Shown: positions 1-7,019 of the stretch, one piece after another | How positions within the stretch are numbered: the first letter of the stretch is position 1 | How the letters are laid out: each line of letters opens with the position of its first letter | Source of the DNA: an uncultured Collinsella sp. | GTDB lineage: Bacteria; Actinomycetota; Coriobacteriia; Coriobacteriales; Coriobacteriaceae | Assembly (NCBI GenBank): GCA_902490365.1 | Contig: CABUDQ010000032.1 | Location: 1 to 26,184 of the forward strand | DNA length: 26,184 bases | Direction of reading: 5' to 3' | Notes under the pieces: model-generated | Told to the model about the DNA's origin: nothing | Databases searched by the model: none | What the model saw: the letters and a program-made list of their open reading frames with translations, nothing else | Program-made: the position numbers and the translations under genes

Positions 1-188
1 AGTTGCTGAGCGCGCGCGGGCTGGATGTAGCGTCGCTTGGTCAGAGCGACCGCGTGGACGTCATTCGCCACCTTAACGGCAACGGTGTATTTATGCTCAA
101 GGGCGCTGTTGCCTGCGCTGCCGCCGCACTGGGTATCTCGGAGCCCAGCGTCTACCGCTACCTGCAAAAAGTTCGCAAGGAGGGCTAA
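1..188 (+). CDS. YheO/DauR-like transcriptional regulator, 3' end (partial)
   Basis: About 61 C-terminal residues are visible, with the reading frame entering at base 3 and stopping with TAA at 186-188. The segment RGLFMLKGAV-type core (here NGVFMLKGAVACAAAALG) followed by ISEPSVYRYLQKVRKEG matches the C-terminal helix-turn-helix of the YheO-like PAS/HTH_22 family, in which an N-terminal PAS-like sensor precedes a DNA-binding helix pair ending in VYRYL-x3-R. DauR-type members regulate amino-acid catabolic genes. A ridA gene lies convergently downstream, a pairing that would suit amino-acid metabolism, but this is inference. The N-terminal part lies outside the window, so the ligand cannot be judged. 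Confidence 0.75.
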   Translation, partial: LLSARGLDVASLGQSDRVDVIRHLNGNGVFMLKGAVACAAAALGISEPSVYRYLQKVRKEG

Positions 189-232
189 CGAGCAAAATGG
201 AGCGCGGCTCCACAAGCGATCCGTCACTTGAC

Positions 233-271
233 AAAAGACCCTGCAGTTCACACGCGCTGCAGGGTCTTTTT
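233..271. terminator. Bidirectional intrinsic terminator between regulator and ridA
   Basis: A perfect 14-bp stem (233-246 with 257-270) encloses a 10-base loop. It starts with AAAA and ends with TTTTT, so it can stop transcription from both strands. It sits between two convergent genes, 44 bases after the regulator stop and 30 bases beyond the ridA stop. Confidence 0.9.
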
Positions 272-300
272 GCATGTCATGTTTAGTTGTGGTCAACGCC

Positions 301-678
301 TTAGAGAGCGGCGACGACCTCGATCTCGACCAGACCGCCAGCCGGAAGAGCGGCAACCTGGAAAGCGCTGCGCGCGGGGAACGGGGCCTCGAACTTGGAG
401 GCGTAGATCTCGTTTACGGCAGCGAAGTCAGCAATGTCAGCCAGGTAGACTGTGGTCTTGACGACATCGGCAAAGGTGGCGCCGGCAGCGGTCAGCAGGG
501 CCTCGACGTTAGCAAGGGACTGCTTGGCCTGGGCCTCGACGCCCTCGGGCATCTTGCCAGTTGCGGGATCGATGCCCAGCTGGCCGGACAGGAACACCAT
601 GTTGCCGGTCTGGATACCAGGGGAATACGGGCCGATGGCTGCGGGTGCGTTATCGGAAGACACGACGGTCTTGCTCAT
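301..678 (-). CDS. ridA: RidA family enamine/imine deaminase
   Basis: A 125-residue protein of normal length for the YjgF/YER057c/UK114 family, which hydrolyses reactive 2-aminoacrylate and related enamines released by PLP enzymes to 2-ketoacids and ammonia in the cytosol. The family core is present: IGPYSP near residue 15, FLSGQLGIDP at 29-38, the substrate-carboxylate arginine R103 in PAR, and LPxGxLVEIE at 111-120 with E118. The ATG at 676-678 was chosen because AAGGAGAA lies just upstream and the protein then starts like its relatives; a longer frame reaching 831 has no such support. It has its own promoter-like sequence and a strong shared terminator, so it is probably monocistronic. Confidence 0.93.
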   Translation of the reverse strand: MSKTVVSSDNAPAAIGPYSPGIQTGNMVFLSGQLGIDPATGKMPEGVEAQAKQSLANVEALLTAAGATFADVVKTTVYLADIADFAAVNEIYASKFEAPFPARSAFQVAALPAGGLVEIEVVAAL

Positions 679-765
679 GTTTTTCTCCTTACAAGTAAAA
701 GGGAACGGGAGCGCGGCGTTCACACCGGGAGGCACAGTTCGGTCTGAACACCGCGCTTGATTGGG

Positions 766-794
766 ATAGTACTCAAGGTTTCCGCGCGATGCAA
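766..794 (-). promoter_or_regulatory. Likely sigma-70-type promoter of ridA
   Basis: On the minus strand TTGCAT (789-794) is followed after exactly 17 bases by TACTAT (766-771). The start point would lie near 758, giving a leader of about 80 bases before the ridA ATG. The call rests on box quality and spacing only. Confidence 0.45.
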
Positions 795-938
795 GATTAT
801 TATCACGTTGCGAGAATATTTTATCGCCCAACGGTTTCCCCGGACCGCTGAACGGTTCTCATGTGAAGCAGCCAGTCCAAGCTGCTGAAGACTTTATCCC
901 GCTTAGAGCACGGGCATCGCCTGCCGCGACGGCACCAC

Positions 939-944
939 TATACT
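939..944 (+). promoter_or_regulatory. Possible -10 box for the U32/RluA gene pair
   Basis: TATACT lies 32 bases before the ATG at 977. No convincing -35 box is present 16-18 bases upstream. The rest of 679-976 shows no gene. Confidence 0.3.
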
Positions 945-976
945 TTTGATTATCTGAGCATTTTGAAAGGCAGGAT

Positions 977-3472
977 ATGACCGCAACCGCCAGTCGAACC
1001 ACCAACCGCAGACCCGAGCTTTTGGCGCCCGCCGGAGGGCCCGAGCCCTTTGCCGCCGCACTCGCCGCCGGGGCAGACGCCATCTACTGCGGCATGGGCA
1101 GCTTCAACGCCCGCCGCAAGGCCACCAACTTTACCGACGAGGCCTTTGAGCAGGCCTGCCGCACCGCGCATCTGGCCGGCTCGCGCGTCTACGTCACGGT
1201 CAACATCGTCATCAAGGAATCCGAGATGAGCGATGCGCTGCAGCTCATCCATCGCTGCTCCACGCTGGGCGCCGACGCCTTCATCATCCAGGACTGGGGC
1301 CTGTTCTTTGAGGTCAAGCGCACGATGCCCAGCATCGAGACGCATATCTCGACCCAGGCGAACATCCACGACGACCGCGGAACCCTTTGGTGCCGCGAGC
1401 AGGGCGCCGACCGCGTGACCCTCTCGCGCGAGCTTTCCATCGACGAGATTGCCGCCATTCACGATGCCGCTCCCGATGTGGACCTTGAGGTCTTTAGCCA
1501 TGGCGCCATCTGCTTTTGCTACTCGGGCCTGTGTCTGCTTTCGAGCTTTGCCATGGCGGGACGATCGGCCAACCGTGGCATGTGCGCCCAGCCCTGCCGC
1601 TTGCCCTACGAGCTGATCGACGAGAACGGTCGCTCGCTCTCCCCTGCCGGTCGCGAGCGTGCGCTGTGCCCGCGTGACACCAACACCTCGCAGCTTGTTC
1701 GCCGTCTGTATGACGCCGGCGCCGCGTCGCTCAAGCTCGAGGGCCGCATGAAGGCGCCCGATTACGTGTACTCCATCGTTGATGTGTATCGTCATCAGAT
1801 TGACGATATGCTGGCCGATGTTTCGACCTCTAAGGACGAGGAAGCCGCCCGCCAGCGCCAGCTCAAGCGCTGCTTTAACCGAGACTTTACGCACGCCTAT
1901 CAGGACGGCACCTCGGGCGACGAGATGATGAGTTACGAGCGCTCCAACAACCGCGGCCAGATCGTGGGCACGGTGCTCGGCAGCCACCTGGCCAACCGCG
2001 ATGTGCGCGGGCTCAAGCCTGACGACCGCCGTCGCCGCGCCGCCATCGCCCGCATTGAGTTGTTTGAGCCCGTGGGCAAGGGCGACCTGCTGGAGCTTCG
2101 CCACGACGATGAGTTCGACCAGTTCCTGACCACCATCGCCGCCGATGATGCCGCTGCCGGCGATGTTATCGAGTGTCGCGTGCCCCGTAGCATGCCCGAG
2201 GGCTGCCGCGTGCGCGTGATTCGAAGCCAGCGCGCTATTGACGCTGCCAGCGCCGCGCTCAAGCGCGATGTGCTGCGCCGCCGAGCTGTTGATGTATCCG
2301 TCGTGGCGCGCCTGGGCAAGCCGTTTACTGTCACGCTCACCTGCTGTGACGACCCCGCGCTCACCGCCACCGCCACGGGCTTCACCGTCGAGGCCGCCAA
2401 GACCCGCGCCGTCGAGGCATCCGATCTGGTTGAGCACGTCGGGCGCATGGGCTCCTCTCCCTTTGAGGCCGCGAGCTTTGACGTGGCCCTCGACGAGAGT
2501 TGCGGCATGGGCTTTTCCGCCGTGCACAAGGTGCGCGCCGCCGCTTGTAAGGCGCTGGAAGAGGCCATTCTGGCACCGTACGAGGAGCGCGCCCGCACGC
2601 TCGAGCTACCGGCGATTGTCACCAATGATTCCCGCCCCGCGCCCGAGCACTACCGCGATGAGCCGCAGATCTGCGCTACCGTCACCTCGCTCGAGGCCGC
2701 CGAGGCCGCTCGCGCGGAGGGTGCAACGCGCATCTACATGACCACCGACGCGCTCGAGGCTGTCGGACTCTCCCCTGCCGATGCATTTGAGCAGGGTATT
2801 GTGCCCGCACTCGACGAGGTCTGCCGCGCCGTTGACCACGTCCGCGTTGACCCATGGGTTGTTGCCGGCGCCACGGTCGCTATTGGCAACATCTCTGAGC
2901 TTGCCCTGGCCGCCCAGGTTGGCGCCACGGCCGAGATTCGCTCTTGCCTGCCGGTGCACAACACGCCCTGCATGGAGGCGCTTGCCGAGCGCGGAGCCGG
3001 TGCGTTTTGGCTCTCGCCCGAGATCACGCTCGACGAGATTGTCTCGCTCGGCGCCGCCGCGCCCGCGGCTCTAGGCATCACCGTCTTTGGCCGCCCGCGC
3101 GTCATGACAAGCGAGCATTGCATTCTGCAGGTTGCCAACGGTTGCATCCACGATTGTGCCAGCTGCCGCCTGCGTGCCCGTAAGCTCTCGCTCAAGAATA
3201 TCGACGGAAAGGTCATGCCGGTGCGTACCGACATCCACGGCCGCTCACGCTTGTACGACGCCTACCCCATCGACCTCACGCCGCAGGTACCACAGCTGCT
3301 CGACGCCGGCGTCCGTCGTCTTATGGTGGACGGCACACTGCTCGAGACGGATGAGGTGGGCCGCGCCACCGCTCGCGTCCGCCGCGCCGTCGAGGCAGCG
3401 CAAGCCGGCCGCAAGCCCGCCGCCCGCCTGCGCGGTGCCACCTCGGGCTGCATGTTTGTGGGAATCAGCTAA
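977..3472 (+). CDS. Peptidase U32 family protein with C-terminal DUF3656-type extension (RlhA/TrhP-like)
   Basis: An 831-residue protein preceded by GAAAGGCAGGAT and an ATG at 977. PELLAPAG at residues 13-20 opens the U32 barrel. The family signature spans 171-189 (EVFSHGAICFCYSGLCLLS), followed by NRGMCAQPC at 199-207. Cysteines C179, C186, C203 and C207 (C-x6-C-x16-C-x3-C) match the metal-cluster cysteines of the tRNA/rRNA hydroxylation proteins TrhP and RlhA. Members of this family that have been characterised modify RNA (5-hydroxycytidine or 5-hydroxyuridine) rather than degrade protein, so the peptidase name is historical. The remainder matches the large U32 forms with a DUF3656-like domain. 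A second cluster, C715, C723, C727 and C730, lies near the C-terminus. The next gene, 15 bases downstream, encodes an rRNA/tRNA pseudouridine synthase, which supports an RNA-modification role by inference. Confidence 0.85.
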   Translation: MTATASRTTNRRPELLAPAGGPEPFAAALAAGADAIYCGMGSFNARRKATNFTDEAFEQACRTAHLAGSRVYVTVNIVIKESEMSDALQLIHRCSTLGADAFIIQDWGLFFEVKRTMPSIETHISTQANIHDDRGTLWCREQGADRVTLSRELSIDEIAAIHDAAPDVDLEVFSHGAICFCYSGLCLLSSFAMAGRSANRGMCAQPCRLPYELIDENGRSLSPAGRERALCPRDTNTSQLVRRLYDAGAASLKLEGRMKAPDYVYSIVDVYRHQIDDMLADVSTSKDEEAARQRQLKRCFNRDFTHAYQDGTSGDEMMSYERSNNRGQIVGTVLGSHLANRDVRGLKPDDRRRRAAIARIELFEPVGKGDLLELRHDDEFDQFLTTIAADDAAAGDVIECRVPRSMPEGCRVRVIRSQRAIDAASAALKRDVLRRRAVDVSVVARLGKPFTVTLTCCDDPALTATATGFTVEAAKTRAVEASDLVEHVGRMGSSPFEAASFDVALDESCGMGFSAVHKVRAAACKALEEAILAPYEERARTLELPAIVTNDSRPAPEHYRDEPQICATVTSLEAAEAARAEGATRIYMTTDALEAVGLSPADAFEQGIVPALDEVCRAVDHVRVDPWVVAGATVAIGNISELALAAQVGATAEIRSCLPVHNTPCMEALAERGAGAFWLSPEITLDEIVSLGAAAPAALGITVFGRPRVMTSEHCILQVANGCIHDCASCRLRARKLSLKNIDGKVMPVRTDIHGRSRLYDAYPIDLTPQVPQLLDAGVRRLMVDGTLLETDEVGRATARVRRAVEAAQAGRKPAARLRGATSGCMFVGIS

Positions 3473-3487
3473 CCGAAAGGCTTACAC

Positions 3488-4147
3488 GTGAACGAAGAAC
3501 CTCAAGTCCTCTACTGCGACGCCTGGCTCATGGCCATCGACAAGCCCGCCGGCATGATCGTCCACGGCGACGGCACCGGCGAGCGCACGCTCACCGACTA
3601 CGCCAGCGACCTGCTGCTGGCGATGGGCGACGGCTTTGCCGCGACCGACATGCAGCCGCTCAACCGCTTGGACCGCGACACCACCGGCGTGGTGCTGTTC
3701 TCACTCGACAAGCAGACGCAGCCCGCCTTTGACCAGATGATTATCGACCACGCGTTCGAAAAGCACTACCTAGCGCTCGCCGAGGGCAAAATCGACTGGA
3801 ACGAGAAGCTCATCGACAAGCCTATCGCCCGCGACCGCCACGATAGCCGCAAGATGCGCGTTGGCGCCAGCGGCAAGCCGTCTCAGACGCGCGTCAAGGT
3901 ACTCAAGCGCCTTAAGAGCCGCCGTGGCCTGCCTACGCGCTCGTATATTGATGTCGAGCTGCTCACCGGCCGCAAGCACCAGATCCGCGTGCACCTGGCA
4001 AGCGAGCGTCATCCCCTGGTAGGCGACGACCTGTACGGAACGCCGCGCCCTTGCGGCCTCATGCTCCATGCCCACAGCGTGTCCTTTACGCATCCCGTAA
4101 CCGGCGAGCACATTCACATCGAAGCCCCCTGCCCCTGGGAGCCCTAA
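3488..4147 (+). CDS. RluA family pseudouridine synthase
   Basis: A 219-residue cytosolic enzyme that isomerises uridine to pseudouridine in rRNA or tRNA. The catalytic motif NRLDRDTTG lies at 59-67 with the nucleophilic aspartate D62; the usual histidine before RLD is asparagine here. GRKHQIRVHLA and HPLVGDDLYG in the second half are the family's RNA-binding and barrel motifs. There is no N-terminal S4 domain, and the length equals RluA/RluC-core enzymes without S4. The start is GTG at 3488, 15 bases after the U32 stop, with GAAAGG upstream, so the two genes are probably one operon. The exact target base cannot be told from sequence. Confidence 0.9.
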   Translation: MNEEPQVLYCDAWLMAIDKPAGMIVHGDGTGERTLTDYASDLLLAMGDGFAATDMQPLNRLDRDTTGVVLFSLDKQTQPAFDQMIIDHAFEKHYLALAEGKIDWNEKLIDKPIARDRHDSRKMRVGASGKPSQTRVKVLKRLKSRRGLPTRSYIDVELLTGRKHQIRVHLASERHPLVGDDLYGTPRPCGLMLHAHSVSFTHPVTGEHIHIEAPCPWEP

Positions 4148-4148
4148 A

Positions 4149-4181
4149 CCACCACAATGGGGACAGGCACCTTTATGATGG
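4149..4181. repeat. 33-bp GTCCC-loop palindrome, copy A
   Basis: An imperfect hairpin whose centre, read on the minus strand, is GTGCCTGTCCC. It begins two bases after the RluA stop codon. It is an inverted partner of the copy at 4493-4525 and belongs to the same family as the copies at 24801-24830 and 26067-26095. It could act as a weak terminator. Confidence 0.7.
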
Positions 4182-4215
4182 TTTTGCCGCGATGGCTCTG
4201 CCGGATTCCCAAACA

Positions 4216-4431
4216 TCTCGATCTGTAACAGCTAAAGCCCATTTTGCGGTCTACCTGTTACAGATCAAGACTTTCGAATCCCCCTTAAGGGAAAATCTCA
4301 ATCTGTAACAGTAACTCGGCAAAATCAGTCCCAGATGTTACAGATTGAGACAAAGGGACGGCGCGGTTCGTAAGTATCTCGATCTGTAACATCTAGCCTG
4401 CTTTTAACGGTCTGGTTGTTACAGATTTAGA
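4216..4431. repeat. Array of three 55-bp inverted-repeat units (ATCTGTAACA family)
   Basis: Three units at 4216-4270, 4296-4350 and 4377-4431, each exactly 55 bp, start 80 and 81 bases apart. Each is bounded by TCTCRATCTGTAACA and its reverse complement: 15 of 16 paired in unit 1, 15 of 15 in unit 2, 13 of 15 in unit 3. The 24-25 base centres are related: units 1 and 3 share TTTT-x3-CGGTCT and unit 2 resembles them in inverted orientation (ATTTTGCC on the minus strand). The region 4148-4542 contains no gene. It lies between convergent genes, so promoter function is unlikely. Confidence 0.85.
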
Positions 4432-4447
4432 TAAACCGGTAGACAAC

Positions 4448-4484
4448 AAAAGTGGCAGCGCCCGGGATGGTCGTTGCCGCTTTT
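4448..4484. terminator. Bidirectional intrinsic terminator
   Basis: A 13-bp stem, 4448-4460 with 4472-4484, contains two G-U type pairs and is flanked by AAAA and TTTT. It sits beyond the DeoR stop (minus strand) and beyond the RluA gene (plus strand). Confidence 0.75.
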
Positions 4485-4492
4485 CCATTGAC

Positions 4493-4525
4493 CCACCACA
4501 AAGGTGCCTGTCCCCTTTGTGGTGG
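4493..4525. repeat. 33-bp GTCCC-loop palindrome, copy B
   Basis: A perfect 11-bp stem, CCACCACAAAG with CTTTGTGGTGG, surrounds the loop GTGCCTGTCCC. It ends 18 bases before the DeoR stop and is inverted relative to the copy at 4149-4181, so the two copies bracket the 55-bp unit array. Confidence 0.8.
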
Positions 4526-4542
4526 TTTTGGCCTTCCCGTCG

Positions 4543-5289
4543 CTAGACCGTGACGACGTTGTCCATTGTCCGGTACTTGGCGGGGACCTCGCCTGCGGTA
4601 ATAATCGTTGCGTCGCGGAAGTCCGCGAACTTGACGGGCGCCACCATGCCAAATTTACTGGCGTCCGAGATTACGAAGCGCTTGGCTGTATGACGCATCG
4701 AGATGCGCTTTACTTGCGCTTCCTCGATATCGGGCGCCGTGAAGCCCTGCTCGGCGGCAATGCCGTTAGAGCCCCAAAAGCCACAGTTGAAGTTGTAGCG
4801 GTCTAAGGTTGCCAAGGCATCGGGGCCAACGAGCGCCTCGGTCTCGGGTTTGAGCTCGCCGCCCAGCACCACGGTACGCATGCCGCGCAAAGCAAGGCGT
4901 TGAGCATGGAGCACGGAATCGGTCACATAGGTGACATCTTCAAGGTGTGGAAGATGCTCGATGAGCCTGAGCGTCGTCGAACCCGAGTCGATGTATACAA
5001 AGCTCTCGGGCTCCACAAGCGCCGCCGCACGGGCGCAGATACGCTCCTTGTCGTCGTTATGGAGGTCGCTGCGCTCATTAAGCGTTAGGTCGCGCGTCAC
5101 GTGCGCGCGCTCAAGACTCGTCGCTCCACCGTGGACCTTGGCGATGCGATGCGCTCGGTCGAGCGTCTGCAGGTCGCGCCGAATGGTAGACGCCGTTACG
5201 CCCAGGGCTTCGGCAAGCTCCGGCACGGTAACCGAGCCGGCCTGCTGCACCATCGACACGATCGCGTTGAGCCTATCTTCCGCAAGCAT
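4543..5289 (-). CDS. DeoR/GlpR family transcriptional regulator
   Basis: A 248-residue repressor-type protein. Residues 1-55 form the winged helix-turn-helix (VPELAEALGVTASTIRRDLQ at 22-41, then KVHGGA), and the C-terminal sugar-phosphate sensor domain carries DSGSTT at 101-106, TDS and VLGGE motifs typical of the DeoRC domain. The family usually senses phosphorylated sugars and represses the operon it sits in. It starts with ATG three bases after the stop of the oxidoreductase gene, with GAGGAG inside the end of that gene, so the two are cotranscribed and likely coupled. The phased CGCA motifs at 6496-6541 upstream of the operon are the best candidate operator. The physiological inducer is unknown. 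Confidence 0.92.
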   Translation of the reverse strand: MLAEDRLNAIVSMVQQAGSVTVPELAEALGVTASTIRRDLQTLDRAHRIAKVHGGATSLERAHVTRDLTLNERSDLHNDDKERICARAAALVEPESFVYIDSGSTTLRLIEHLPHLEDVTYVTDSVLHAQRLALRGMRTVVLGGELKPETEALVGPDALATLDRYNFNCGFWGSNGIAAEQGFTAPDIEEAQVKRISMRHTAKRFVISDASKFGMVAPVKFADFRDATIITAGEVPAKYRTMDNVVTV

Positions 5290-5292
5290 CGT

Positions 5293-6372
5293 TTACTCCT
5301 CCTCGGGGTACACGACTCCCCAGTCGGCGCGAAGCTTGGTCATAAGCTTCATAACATCAGAAGCATAATCCAGCAGCTCGCGCTTAGAGTCGTCGCCGGC
5401 AACGGCCTTCTCAAGATCGGCCATCTCATAGCAAAGGGCGTAAGCCTCGGTGCCGGCGTGGACCTCCTCGCGGTGGCCGTCCGCAGTCCACACGATGGTC
5501 GCGTGATCGGCGCGCGGATACTCGTTGACCTCGATATAGCACTTGTCGAAGCTAATAATCGAGCGCTTGGGTTGCTTGGAGTGGAGTGTGAGGCTCACAA
5601 CGCCCAGCTGCTGCTCGGCATTACGGCAGACGATGCCGCCCGCAACGTCAACGCCGGTCTCGCAGGTGTTGCCCAGCGAAATGACCTCAGCGGGCTGGCT
5701 TGCCATAAAGAGACGCATGACGGACAGGGCATAGACGCCGATGTCGAGCATGGCACCGCCAGCAAGGTTGCGGTTGTAGAAGCGATTGGTCAAATCACCG
5801 TACTCCTTGTAGCTGCCAAAGTTGAGCTGGACGAGATTCATGCGGCCGAACTCACCGACATCCATGCGGCGACGCAGCTCCTGATACAAAGGCATGTGGA
5901 GCACCGTGGTGGCGTCCATGAGGACCACGTTGTGCTCGTCGGCAATGGCGCGGGCCTCGTCAAGCTCAGCGGAATTGAGGGTAATGGCCTTCTCGCAGAG
6001 CACGTGCTTGCCAGCCGCCAGGGCACCGCGCAGATAGGTGATATGAGTGTTGTGCGGGGTAGTGATGTAGACGGCGTCGATGCCAGGATCGGCGTAGAGG
6101 TCCTCAACCGTGTCGTAGACCTTCTCGATGCCATACTGCTCGGCAAAAGCCTGAGCCTTGGACAGCGTACGGTTGGCGACGCCCGCAAGCTTGCGACCGG
6201 CAAGAGCAAGGGACTGAGCCATCTGGTTGGCGATAACGCCGCAACCGATGACGGCCCAATGGAGCTCGGGAGCCGTAAAAATATCGTCGGGGAACGGCTT
6301 GTCCTGGACCGAAGCGAACGCTGCTTTGGCGGCTGCCGCGGCGTCGAGCGGAGCCTGCTTGGAATCTGCCAT
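5293..6372 (-). CDS. Gfo/Idh/MocA family NAD(P)-dependent oxidoreductase
   Basis: A 359-residue dehydrogenase. An N-terminal extension of about 37 residues precedes the Rossmann fold with GCGVIA at 43-48. CEKA at 126-129 holds the conserved glutamate and lysine (E127, K128), and GGAMLDIGVY at 205-214 is the substrate-site motif, with tyrosine where inositol dehydrogenases have histidine, as in the dihydrodiol dehydrogenase-like branch. Members oxidise or epimerise sugars, polyols and related compounds. AGGAGG lies 6 bases before the ATG. It is the first gene of a two-gene operon with the DeoR regulator, which suggests carbohydrate control. The substrate cannot be inferred. Confidence 0.9.
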   Translation of the reverse strand: MADSKQAPLDAAAAAKAAFASVQDKPFPDDIFTAPELHWAVIGCGVIANQMAQSLALAGRKLAGVANRTLSKAQAFAEQYGIEKVYDTVEDLYADPGIDAVYITTPHNTHITYLRGALAAGKHVLCEKAITLNSAELDEARAIADEHNVVLMDATTVLHMPLYQELRRRMDVGEFGRMNLVQLNFGSYKEYGDLTNRFYNRNLAGGAMLDIGVYALSVMRLFMASQPAEVISLGNTCETGVDVAGGIVCRNAEQQLGVVSLTLHSKQPKRSIISFDKCYIEVNEYPRADHATIVWTADGHREEVHAGTEAYALCYEMADLEKAVAGDDSKRELLDYASDVMKLMTKLRADWGVVYPEEE

Positions 6373-6414
6373 TATGTGCCTCCTGTGTCATAGAACGCCT
6401 TGCTTTCTGACAGC

Positions 6415-6456
6415 TCTATATTCGCACAAACACGCGCTTCTGTGCGCGTTTTTGCG
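6415..6456 (-). promoter_or_regulatory. Promoter/operator region of the oxidoreductase-deoR operon
   Basis: TATAGA on the minus strand (6415-6420) lies about 43 bases before the start codon and is a plausible -10 box; no good -35 is seen. Immediately upstream is a dyad, ACGCGC (6432-6437) with GCGCGT (6444-6449), extended by CAAA/TTTTG-like arms. A repressor bound there would block the promoter. Confidence 0.4.
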
Positions 6457-6471
6457 TATCTCACCGCTAAA

Positions 6472-6561
6472 CGGTCATTGTTGTCCCGAAAACGGCGCAT
6501 CTATACGCATATTCACGCAATCCCACGCACGCAAATACGCACAAATGCGAACCGGTCATTG
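6472..6561. promoter_or_regulatory. Phased CGCA array, candidate DeoR-family operator
   Basis: CGCA occurs at 6496, 6506, 6516 and 6526, exactly 10 bases apart, and again at 6530 and 6538. The array is bracketed by direct repeats CGGTCATTG at 6472-6480 and 6553-6561. Helically phased short direct repeats are the usual binding pattern of DeoR-family repressors. The array is upstream of the deoR-containing operon. Confidence 0.45.
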
Positions 6562-6649
6562 CTCAGAGACAGGGGCTTATGCTTAGAACTCAAAAGACAG
6601 GATGATCCGCTTCGCCTCGTCGCTCATGGCGCGCTGCAGCTCTAAGGAC

Positions 6650-6710
6650 CGTCCCAAACTGCCGACAGAAAAGGAACGTTCCAAACTGCAGACAGAAAAA
6701 GAACGTCCCC
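6650..6710. repeat. 27-bp tandem direct repeat
   Basis: Two 27-base units, 6650-6676 and 6677-6703, share CCAAACTGC, GACAGAAAA and a terminal GAA, followed by the first bases of a third unit (CGTCCC at 6704-6709). The stretch 6562-6780 shows no gene. Confidence 0.7.
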
Positions 6711-6780
6711 AGGCGCCGGCATTTCAAGAGTACTCATTTAAGTCTGTCCCCAATGAGTGGGAGTAATCAGAGACCCTTTG

Positions 6781-6816
6781 CGAGGGAGGCCGGACGTGGC
6801 CTTCCTCGTTTTTATT
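6781..6816 (+). terminator. Plus-strand intrinsic terminator at the IS200-like left end
   Basis: The stem 6781-6791 with 6798-6808 (one mismatch), with a 6-base loop, is followed by TTTTTATT. No plus-strand gene ends just upstream. IS200 elements are known to carry a terminator in the left end that shields tnpA from outside transcription, which fits this position. Confidence 0.7.
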
Positions 6817-6817
6817 C

Positions 6818-7019
6818 ATGGACTTTAGTCCGTGCCGCGCGGCACGCGCGGCATAGAAAGCCACCCGCTCAGCGGGTGGAGGCCAATTTCCGCTACGCGA
6901 CAAAAACCTTCCCCCTAGCATGAGGATTGTTCAGGTCATCATGCTAGGGGGAGGTGATTGCTGTGGCCCAGAAAGCCAACAGCCTCGCGTACACGAAATG
7001 GCTGTGCAAGCACCGCATC
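6818..7019 (+). mobile_element. IS200-like element remnant: left end and 5' stub of tnpA
   Basis: A small hairpin GGACTTTAGTCC (6820-6831) and a second one, CCACCCGC with GCGGGTGG (6861-6879), resemble the subterminal hairpins bound by Y1 transposases. A 13-bp perfect stem (6911-6923 with 6939-6951) overlaps the ribosome-binding site GGGGGAGGTGA. From GTG at 6963 the frame reads AQKANSLAYTKWLCK, the conserved opening of IS200-type TnpA, and stops matching after about 18 residues. The catalytic HUH motif and tyrosine are absent, so the element cannot transpose by itself. Confidence 0.75.
6911..6958 (+). promoter_or_regulatory. RBS-sequestering hairpin in the tnpA leader
   Basis: The perfect 13-bp stem pairs 6911-6923 with 6939-6951 and continues, after one bulged T, through ACCT with AGGT. 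It buries the GGGGGAGG sequence used to start tnpA at 6963. Known IS200 elements repress transposase translation with a structure of this kind. Confidence 0.65.

Noticed and set aside
950..2527. Long minus-strand open frame (525 residues) opposite the U32 gene
   Set aside because: It is antisense to a clearly conserved protein, has low-complexity Ala/Gly/Val/His-rich sequence typical of GC-rich shadow frames, and has no ribosome-binding site.
4216..4431. CRISPR array
   Set aside because: The units are palindromes with related centres, not constant direct repeats separated by unique spacers, and no cas genes are present.
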